Shown one piece after another: positions 56,442 through 64,000 of a stretch of DNA of 64,000 bases. Both the position numbers and the translations under genes were made by a program. The notes below the pieces were generated by a model that saw only the letters and a list, made by a program, of their open reading frames with translations, had not been told where the DNA came from and did no database searches. Each line of letters begins with the position of its first letter. The first letter of the stretch is position 1. The DNA lies in assembly GCA_029448655.1 (NCBI GenBank), contig JACCLO010000003.1:2356001-2420000 (forward strand). The letters run 5' to 3'. The stretch comes from Wolfiporia cocos (taxonomy: Eukaryota > Basidiomycota > Agaricomycetes > Polyporales > Phaeolaceae).

Positions 56442-57215
56442 ATGCCACCCAGATGTGCGACAATGACTGCCTGCGAAGACGAGATTGAGGTAGAGGAGAT
56501 CGCAATGCCAGGGGCAGAGAGGCAGGAGGTGCAGGTGGTGAGCACCGGTGACGCGAAGTTCGTGCCCTTGGATGGGTTGAACTACACGGCCTGGGCAGTG
56601 CAAATGGAGGCGGAGCTGGTTAGGAAGGGGCTGTGGGACATGGTGGACATTGAGGGGGAGTTGGAGGATGGCGAGGTCAAGCCGGCATGCACCAGGTGGG
56701 ACATGGCACGAGCAAGGGCAGAGGTCATGCTCAGGCTCGACGACGAGCAGCTGGAGCACGTGCAGGGCCTAAGGGACGAGATGGTACAAGAGTGGATTGG
56801 CCGAGTGTGGTCGCTCTCCCGGGCGCTGGAGGGAATCGATGTCGAAGTGCCCGAGAACCTAAAGGTACTGTTACTCACCATTGAGCTGCATCAGGAGTTC
56901 AGCTGCGTAGAGGCAAAGCTCGACGACATGAGCCAGGAGGACTGGACCGTGGAGAGGGTTGGGGAGATGGCATTGAACGAGGAGGTGTGGGTTGGCATGA
57001 GTGGCAAAGGCCCGAAGATCACGAGCGTGTCAGCCACCGGTGCAAGCAAGAAGGCATGTACCTGCTTCACGTGCAGGAAGCCAGGGCACATGTCATGGAA
57101 GTGCCCGGACAAGCAGAAGCTGAAGGGAAGCGAGCAGGCATCAGGGGCAGCTGCAGAAATGAAGGCTAGGGCGCCCACTCCAGGTATGGAGGTGTACGAT
57201 TGTGAGCCTTGGTAG
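56442..57215 (+). CDS. Copia-type Gag, single intact ORF (257 aa)
   Basis: ATG at 56442 opens an unbroken frame. It contains PLDGLNYTAWAVQMEAELVR, typical of the N-terminal domain of Copia Gag, the helical part LHQEFSCVEAKLDDMSQEDW, and the zinc knuckle CFTCRKPGHMSWKC (CX2CX4HX4C) near residue 210. It stops after VYDCEPW. A polypurine tract (ACTTGAGGGGGAG, 57232-57244) follows 17 bases later, so there is no pol. Gag packages RNA into particles. The intact frame in a pol-less copy suggests either a non-autonomous element selected for Gag or a copy from a spliced gag-only RNA. GC content is higher than in neighbouring repeats. Confidence 0.85.
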   Translation: MPPRCATMTACEDEIEVEEIAMPGAERQEVQVVSTGDAKFVPLDGLNYTAWAVQMEAELVRKGLWDMVDIEGELEDGEVKPACTRWDMARARAEVMLRLDDEQLEHVQGLRDEMVQEWIGRVWSLSRALEGIDVEVPENLKVLLLTIELHQEFSCVEAKLDDMSQEDWTVERVGEMALNEEVWVGMSGKGPKITSVSATGASKKACTCFTCRKPGHMSWKCPDKQKLKGSEQASGAAAEMKARAPTPGMEVYDCEPW

Positions 57216-57231
57216 GCACACTCCCCACTGC

Positions 57232-57491
57232 ACTTGAGGGGGAGTGTTGAAATTTGGGGTCTGTACTGCCAGGGCACAGGATAGTGCGGTGATGGCAGAC
57301 TTGTGGCGCGGTGATGGGCAAGCTAGCGGGTCACTAGATCCAAGGAACGCGCTCTCAGCATTCTTTGAGCGTTTTGTGAGGCTATAAATCTGTCTGGTAG
57401 GCTATATCAAAGGTGTGCACGCATTACTACAAGCCTGGCGGCTTCAGGCAGAGTGGTGCAGAGATGCAGAATCAAACTAAAGAGCTAATTG
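57232..57491 (+). repeat. Polypurine tract and start of a Copia 3' LTR
   Basis: ACTTGAGGGGGAG is followed directly by TGTTGAAATTTGGGG at 57245, a common Copia LTR start. GGCTATAAATC near 57381 may be its TATA box. The LTR is interrupted at 57491 by another solo LTR and resumes at 58039. Its end is unclear, perhaps near GTTGTTCAA at about 58072. The matching 5' LTR is absent: repeat B lies where it should be. Confidence 0.7.
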
Positions 57492-58033
57492 TGTTACGGA
57501 TCGAATATCCGTTCAACGCAAAATAACCAAGTCGAGTTACTCAGCGTATCGAGTAGCGCACTACTCGTCGGACTCTTCAGAGTCAGAGCGTCGATATACA
57601 AGCTGCAGGCTTAATTGCTCAAGCCCTTGAGAACGAGTATAAGATCCTTGTAATTCAACAAGGTCGAGCTGAGGAACTCGACCGGTATTTACATCAGGTT
57701 ATATACTGCAGTCTGTTAATCGGGGTCATAGTGTCCTTGGTACTGCTACTATTAAGTCCGTCGGGCTAATGATACGAGTAATAAAGGAGAAGTGTTGCGG
57801 TTGAGCGCAACAAGGGATGAAACATAGAACTACTGTGGTTAGACACAGAATATCAGCTAGAACGTGATGCGAATGCGGAGAGTGGGCATAGGGCTGTTGT
57901 ACATGAAACAGGGCCTACGGTTGAGCGGAGGCCCCCAGAAATGGAGCGCTGGGTACAGCGGTTGAACGCTAAGTCGTCATACACAGTGGCGCGTCAAAGA
58001 GGCTACTCGAGTGTACCTGGCAAAATCGTAACA
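57492..58033 (+). mobile_element. Solo LTR, TGTTACGG family, 542 bp, with hairpin array
   Basis: It starts TGTTACGGATCGAATATCCG and ends AAAATCGTAACA, with AATTG duplicated at 57487-57491 and 58034-58038. It shares GAGAACGAGTATAAGA and ACAACAAGGTCGAGCTGA with the 708-bp copies but differs elsewhere. Four hairpins with a GTTGAR-type loop follow one another at 57794-57811, 57833-57848, 57911-57934 and 57957-57970. Confidence 0.9.
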
Positions 58034-58371
58034 AATTGTGCTTACAAATGATTGCTTAATCTTGTGTGTAGTTGTTCAACTCCTCTTGAAGGGATGGCCT
58101 GGCTCGCTAATGCTTTAAATCTAAATCATAGCAGATACAAGAAAGATGCATGTATGCATGTGCCAATTTGTTGACGTTGTGAGTGTGATTATGTGTAACT
58201 TGGGAACAGAGTTAGAGAGGCGACAGAACAGTGACAGAACCTAAATGAAGCCACTGTTGGAGCATGCAATCCCGCCGCGCACCGTTGGGCACCAGTACGA
58301 TACCATATATGGAAAGACACAATACTGAACGCCACACCGGTTAACGGTTCATACGTTGTTTATTTGGTAGT

Positions 58372-59079
58372 TGTTACGGGTCAAATACCCGTTCGTATAT
58401 TCGAGTCGCGAATATAGATCGTTCTTCTGCACGTAGGCACGTCGCCGTATGCAAGGCAAATACTCGTTAGATGCCTTTGGGTCCTAAGTGAAGTCCTTAG
58501 GAGATCGGTTAATATCCAATGCACGTTAGAGGATATAATCTGTTCAAGTGCGAGTCGAATAGAATATAAGACTCGCCTAAGTCCGAGAAGTCAGTGTGCA
58601 CTTCGAGGACTTAGTCGTTCGATTGCTCGAGTGAGAAATACTGAGCGTAGTTTCCTACGTTTGAGAACGAGTATAAGACTTCTTGTTTATACAACAAGGT
58701 CGAGCTGGAGAGCCTCGACGGTAAGTACATGAGTTTTTATACTACACTAGGTTTCAGGGGTCAAGTCTGTCCCAGATGCCACAGATACTATCTACGCTAT
58801 AGTCCCAAACGTCTGATAAGTATGGAGTGATATATCTGAGACGATAGATAGGAATGATGGCGGTTGAACGCCATCTGTCAGCTAATAAACGATGAACATG
58901 AAAAAGTGGCAGGGTTGGATCTGCCAAAGATGAAACAAGCCCTATAGACTAGTACAACTGGGGATGCGCCCAGTAAGATCACGAGTAGCCAGGGGGGCTG
59001 GTTGCGCAACAAGTCCCTGTATCGTATTCGCCCGGTGGTGAGTTCTGTCGATATTCGAAAAATTAAAATAACCGTAACA
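58372..59079 (+). mobile_element. Solo LTR, TGTTACGG family, 708 bp
   Basis: It starts TGTTACGGGTCAAATACCCG and ends ATAACCGTAACA, with GTAGT duplicated at 58367-58371 and 59080-59084. It is the same length as the copy at 61713-62420 and differs from it at scattered transitions only. A strong hairpin GATGGCG-GTTGAA-CGCCATC lies at 58856-58875. Confidence 0.93.
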
Positions 59080-59499
59080 GTAGTTCCGGGCTTTTAATTC
59101 TACATAGCAGCACTATATGTATGCACTGTCACTCATTGCCCACCTCAGACGTTGTCTCCCGTTAGGAGTGCCAATGCTGAGGTGAGCTTTACATTACTAT
59201 AGCTATGCCGCTTGTTACTTACATCGTGTACAGCTTGTTCGGACGCTATCTAGGTGAATACAGATGTTGTCTCCCAGTAGTTAGAGCCTGTGCACTGGTA
59301 GATGGTAGAATCAATGAAGAGTGTATATGACAATAAATTATAGTAAGAACACACCATAACATCGAGAAAAAGCTGAGGCTGCACATTTAAAGGCAATATC
59401 ACCTTTATGAAGCACATAACGCACTGTTACAGTGCACGCCACATTGTGTGGTGCATGCCACAGGTTACAGTATATCTACATAGGTAAGCTGTGACTGCT

Positions 59500-59890
59500 C
59501 CTTGCAATTCATATGCCAGCCTGACTACCAAGCAACAATTCTATACCAGTCTGTTGATTAGTTTACCAGTCTGGTGACTAATTTCCCAGTCACACGTTGA
59601 GTTTGACTGACACTGATAAGATGCCTTCAGAGTGGCAATTGAACACCACTCTGCTGTCAATCTTAACAGTGCTTATCTACAGAGGTCAGATCCTTCCTCA
59701 ATTGGCAAGTACCTCCAGCACTGGTAAGTCATCTCGCGTTTTGCTGATGGTTCCCCATGTGCATATCAATCTGTAGATTAACCTACCAAATTGATAAAAT
59801 AAACTGCAATAATAGGGATTGAACTCTCAACCTCCGAACAGCAGGGCCAGCATACAAGATGTTCATGAGCATACTGCTACACCAATACAG
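59500..59890 (-). repeat. tRNA-derived SINE, family with body B
   Basis: On the minus strand the head shows TGGTGTAGCAGTATG (A box, about 59884-59870) and GAGAGTTCAATCCC (B box, about 59828-59815), spaced as in a tRNA. The body that follows contains CATCAGCAAAACGCGAGAT, shared with repeat B at 45785 and 55838, and repeats of CCAGTCTG. This links repeat B to a tRNA-headed SINE. Confidence 0.65.
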
Positions 59891-60147
59891 CAAGTGTGCT
59901 TCTTCATATGCTATATACCCAATAATGAAAAACTTCCGGTCATTCAAAAATTTATGTCAAGTAATTCATTGGCTTTAAGAAATTGGTCAGTTGAAGCACT
60001 AACTACAGTAAAAGTATACTATAGTAATAATTCTACACCCAACATAGAGCTATCAAGGCTAGGAGCTTAAAATTTGATGAAAAAGTTTTGTTAGGCCGGA
60101 GTTTGGGGGAGCAAAAAACTCTTGGTATGATTGTATCCCAGCAAATT

Positions 60148-60343
60148 CTTTTAGTGTAATGGTATAATTCATGTCTGCTCATTGCGTTGCTACGGCTTGC
60201 AGTTCGATTCCGTCTCGTGTAATTTTTAGAAATCAATCTGCTCAACACAGATTAATCTTATCTCTCCGGCGCTAGCTGTTGGGCGACTGCGCAGCGCTAA
60301 CGAAGCGCAGTTGCTAAGTTAATCTCAGTGACTGAAACTCTAC
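60148..60343 (+). repeat. tRNA-derived SINE, second head type
   Basis: The A box TTAGTGTAATGGTATAAT (60151 on) and B box AGTTCGATTCC (60201-60211) mimic a Gly/Glu/Asp-type tRNA. The body contains ACACAGATTAATCTTATC and CGCAGCGCTAACGAAGCGCA. The tail GTGACTGAAACTCTAC ends near 60343. The tail is shared with the SINEs at 61507 and 62726, but the head is different. Confidence 0.72.
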
Positions 60344-61506
60344 GATTTGGAGGATGTAACTGGTATTCAGGACTAGGAATATTCTGGGGTTTATGATGTC
60401 AGTGAGGTTCTGTGATGCCTCTGCTCTGTGGTATACCCGAAGGCGTGCAAGAACTCTTCCGAAAGCAGACCGTCAAGCAGTCCTCAGGTTAAGTATCTCT
60501 CATATGAGTGGCGCACGGGTGTGGGCAGGGGAAAGGTGACCGGTGACCGGCAACCAATGAAGATTGATGAAGTGAAATGCTAGCCAGCTGCAGATGTTCG
60601 AATGCTGGTATTGGTATTTCTGTGATGAGCCCGATTGCACCACCCACACCCAGATGGACTTGCATGGATAGCAAAACTCCTGTGAAAATAGGCTGAAACT
60701 TTAGCATTGAAGTTGGAACAACATGATGCCTCACCAGGAATTGGTAAGAGGAATCGGAATCACCCACTGAAGTCCATATGTATATGTTGGTTAGATAGGC
60801 TGGTCGAGTTTGTCATGTGTTACAACGGATACTACTGTATTCAGATAATAGACATCAACAATGTGACATTGAGTCGCAATTCTGCATACGCATGTCCAAC
60901 CGATAAAATAATATCTATGGAAACATACAGAAAGCACATACCCATGGGCATGTCATTCACCGTTGAGTTCAACCATAAATCCTCCCTATTAGGGAACCTT
61001 CGCCGTACCAGTGTGAATGTTAGGCAGCAAGAGCCATGAGAACGCGGTGCGTCGGTGTTGCTGTGAATTACATATGTTCTAGTTTATCAGGGGTATTGTC
61101 GCACAACTTTGAAAGTTATCTCTCAATATTCTTCTGATACTGGAATTTCAGTGCCTTGTCTGAGAGTGTCTACAACATGATTCGTAGATGAACTGGGTCA
61201 GTACAGGGCTTGCACCGGCATCAATGACCACTACAAGTCTTATGACTCGTAGTACCTAGAGATCACTCACAAATCAGTAATTTTGACTTTGTACCACAGA
61301 ACATGGAACATATAGCATCACACACTGCATATAACAGAATCAATCTGCAAGCAGAATTGGTCTCACTAGTCAGGATTATTAAGTATCAAGCATGCATAAT
61401 TCCTCCCAAAGATAAAGTGATATCTGCTGCGGTACACAACTACGTCAGTATTACCCGGGGAAGATTCTGTACAAAGAAACAAAGAAGTTACGGATCTGGA
61501 TATCGA
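60344..61506. other. No convincing gene
   Basis: ORF 60707-61039 (110 codons, alternative start) and ORF 61303-61590 overlap no recognisable domain, and the codon use looks random. No repeat ends were found here. Confidence 0.35.
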
Positions 61507-62445
61507 GGGACTTCAGTCAATTATCTTAATCTGCCAACTGCCCTTTGCTTAAGAAATGGCAGTTGCGAGCTAGGTTTGCATGCAGATTAATCTGCTAGCT
61601 GCGGCAGATTGATCTACTGTGACAATAAAATGGTACATTCAGGATTCGAACCAAGGACTTTAGCACAGATGAGAATAAGAGCATCACAGCATACATTAGC
61701 CAACTGAGCTACTGTTACGGGTCGAATACCCGTTCGTATATTCGAACCGCGAATATAGATCGTTCTTTTGCACGTAGGCACGTCGCCGTGTGCAAGGCAA
61801 ATACTCGTTAGATGCCTTCGGGTCCTAAGTGAAGTCCTTAGGAGATCGGTTAATATCCAATATGCGTTAGAGGATATAATCTGTTCAGGTACGAGTCGAA
61901 TAGAATATAAGACTCGCCTAAGTCCTAGAAGTCAGTGTGCACTTTGAGGACTTAGTCGTTTGGTTGCTCGAGTGAGAAATACTGAGCGTAGTTTCCTACG
62001 TTTGAGAACGAGTATAAGACTTCTTGTTTGTACAACAAGGTCGAGCTGAAGAGCCTCGACGGTAAGTACATGAGTTTTTATACTACGCTAGGTTTCAGGG
62101 GTCAAGTCTGTCCCAGATGCCACAGATACTATCTACGCTATAGTCCCAAACGTTTGATAAGTATGGAGTGATATATCTGAGACGATGGATAGGGATGATG
62201 GCGGTTGAACGCCATCTATCAGCTAATAAACGATGAACGTGAAACGGTGGCAGGGTTGGATCTGCCAAAGATGAAACGAGCCCTACGGACTAGTACAACT
62301 GGGGATGCGCCCAGTAAGATCACGAGTGGCCAGGGGAGTTGGTTGCGCAACAAGTCCCTGTATCGTATTCGCCTAGTGGTGAGTTCTGTCGATATTCGAA
62401 GAATCAAAATAACCGTAACAGCTACAGTGCAACTAGTATCTGCAC
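61507..62445 (-). repeat. tRNA-derived SINE split by a solo LTR
   Basis: The minus-strand SINE has its tail at about 61507-61560 (GCAGTTGGCAGATTAAG), B box GGTTCGAATCC at 61652-61642 and A box TAGCTCAGTTGG at 61711-61700. The LTR 61713-62420 cut it exactly within the head, duplicating GCTAC. The head resumes at 62426 (GTTGCACTG on the minus strand). It is the same family as 62726-62941. Confidence 0.78.
61713..62420 (+). mobile_element. Solo LTR, TGTTACGG family, 708 bp, in a SINE
   Basis: It starts TGTTACGGGTCGAATACCCG and ends ATAACCGTAACA, with GCTAC duplicated at 61708-61712 and 62421-62425. Near-identical to 58372-59079. The hairpin GATGGCG-GTTGAA-CGCCATC is kept near 62198-62217. It is younger than the SINE it splits. 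Confidence 0.93.
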
Positions 62446-62725
62446 AATTTTAAGAAACATATAGAGTATTTTGTAAACTTCATTTTCACAGTTTAACATC
62501 TTCCATAACACAAATACAAATGAATCTGCCTCTAAAGACCTGTGATTCCAGTGTATTCAGCTTTCCCATCATGATTTGCTCCAGGTCAGGCATGGTAAAA
62601 CAAGCTACCACTATCATTGATTTCTTTATGCTTGTTGTAGCAGTTAGTTGCCTTGATGATTTGCGGAAATTGAAATTGTGTGTAAAATTTGCGTTATATA
62701 TATTTTGATAGGTCAAAGGTAATTG

Positions 62726-62941
62726 TTGTCACTATGGCTCAGTTGGCTAATTATGCTGTGATGCTCTTATTCTCATCTGTGCTAAGGTCCTTGGTTCGAA
62801 TCCTTGATGTACCATTTTATTGTCACAGTAGATTAATCTGCCGCAGCTAGCAGATTAATCTGCATGCAAACCTAGCTCGCAACTGCCATTTCTTAAGCAA
62901 AGGGCAGTTGGCAGATTAAGATAGTTGACTGAAACTCTACA
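62726..62941 (+). repeat. Complete tRNA-derived SINE
   Basis: A box TGGCTCAGTTGG at 62735-62746 and B box GGTTCGAATCC at 62793-62803, with 46 bases between, match a polymerase III promoter. The body begins CATTTTATTGTCACAG and contains the inverted pair CAGATTAATCTGC / GCAGATTAATCTG. The tail is GCAGTTGGCAGATTAAG ... GACTGAAACTCTAC. This is the best copy of the family in the window. Confidence 0.82.
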
Positions 62942-63628
62942 GTCTGGAACAAGTCCAGCGTGCAACAGTGCATCACCTGTGAATCACCAAAACCATGAAT
63001 AGCTGTGATGTTTTTGGCTGTGCGTGCTGTTCTCAATTGACGCATTATTATCAGTTGTGTACATATGTATCATATCGGATTGTCTATACCACAAGAACTC
63101 ATTACAGTGCCCCGTAGACTACCGTCACGGTTGTCCTGTACATTTAGTTATATACCATATCTACTAGTAGATAAGGTTCATCAATCACATTACACCCAGA
63201 GTAGGTGCAGCTTGTGTCCCACCGCATTCTCCTCGGCCATCCTCTGTGACCCAAGACACATCCTCAGTAACTTAGTCTTCAGCCACCTAGATGGGTAGCC
63301 ATTCACAATCATGTTGCAACCACGTGATCATTCACCAAGTGTAATTGCCAATTGATAAGTGATGATTGGAATCTCCCACGTGGTGCCCACAATTGGAATG
63401 CTATCAATCTTATCAGCACCGCATTACAATCAGCGCTAGCCCGTTGCAGTCCAGTTGCAATTGGCCCACGTTGCAACGCTCTATGGATTTTTCCGACACA
63501 CATCGGCCAAGGATATTCGACAGGCAAGTGTGAGCCACATCAAATGTGCGCAAAGCTGTGAGAACAAACGGGCTTTTGTTCCACATCACAGATCTTGTGG
63601 GCATGGGCAGATAGTCGTCGAGGATCGT
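62942..63628. other. No gene seen
   Basis: This is the unique stretch between the SINE and the last LTR. ORFs 63065-63298 and 63309-63561 are short, lie on both strands and have no motifs. Confidence 0.35.
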
Positions 63629-64000
63629 TGTTACGGTTATTTCGATTTTTCGAACACTGGCAGAACTCACCATTGGGCGAATACGATACAGGGACTTGTT
63701 GCGCAACCAACCCTCCTGGCTACTCGTGACTCTACTGAGCACATCCCCAGTTGTACTAGTGTATAGGGCACATTTCACCTTTGGCAGATCCAACTCTGCC
63801 CTTGTTTCATATTGTTAGCTGATAGATGGCGTTCAACCACCATCATCATTCTCATCTATCGTTTCAGATATATCACTACATACCTATCAAACGTTTGTTA
63901 CTTTAGCGTAGATAGTATTGGTGACATCTGGGATGGACTTGACCCCTGAAACCCAATGTAGTATATAAACTCATGTACTTACTGTCAAGGCTCTTCAGCT
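63629..64000 (-). mobile_element. TGTTACGG-family LTR, cut by the window end
   Basis: On the plus strand it begins TGTTACGGTTATTTCG, the inverse of the LTR 3' end. It matches the 708-bp LTRs in reverse with more differences (for example the hairpin stem reads GATGGTG...CGCCATC on the minus strand). The other end and the second copy of the expected duplication ATCGT (63624-63628) lie beyond the window. It could be a solo LTR or the 3' LTR of a full element. Confidence 0.85.

Overview
The window looks like a transposon-rich stretch of a basidiomycete (Agaricomycete-type) nuclear genome. The evidence is short GT-AG introns of about 48-60 bp, gene families seen in Agaricomycetes (a Plavaka-type transposase remnant, a DUF6698-like gene, a UstYa-like gene, a secreted class-3 lipase), and dense LTR retrotransposons. 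All names rest on motifs recalled from the families; no database search was possible.

Host-like genes are few: an alpha/beta hydrolase of the prolyl-iminopeptidase type (11404-12344, minus, one intron), a UstYa/DUF3328-like gene (about 23529-24180), a degenerate DUF6698-like gene (42757-44571), a secreted class-3 lipase (47269-48544, five exons) with a decayed convergent copy (51159-50024), and an acidic low-complexity protein (52602-54030). A multi-exon gene of a family I cannot name lies at 2267-5420.

The rest is layered mobile DNA. A complete but dead Ty3/Gypsy element fills 15191-23059 (target duplication ACTAA). It carries a dUTPase domain ahead of the protease, a chromodomain-like segment after the integrase and an extra C-terminal ORF. 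Three solo LTRs are inserted in it. At least ten solo LTRs share TGTCAC-type starts, and each has a perfect 5-bp target duplication. Several are nested (24398-25951, 29618-30539), so an order of insertion can be read. A second solo-LTR family (TGTTACGG...CCGTAACA) fills 57.5-64 kb together with a gag-only Copia remnant and several tRNA-derived SINEs. DNA transposons include a Tc1 element with 211-bp ends (39758-41359), three hAT-like MITEs and a TA-flanked MITE (54740-55662).

A GAGGTTGCA-type minisatellite forms a near-identical inverted repeat (about 26318-27870 versus 31386-32745) around a 3.5-kb centre that was later invaded by two LTRs and one hAT MITE.

The most unusual signals are: a hairpin just after the TATA box in almost all TGTCAC-type LTRs, whose stem changes sequence but stays paired; an array of hairpins with a GTTGAR-type loop in one TGTTACGG LTR; SINEs in which different tRNA heads share one tail; and the five-motif dUTPase inside the Ty3 element.
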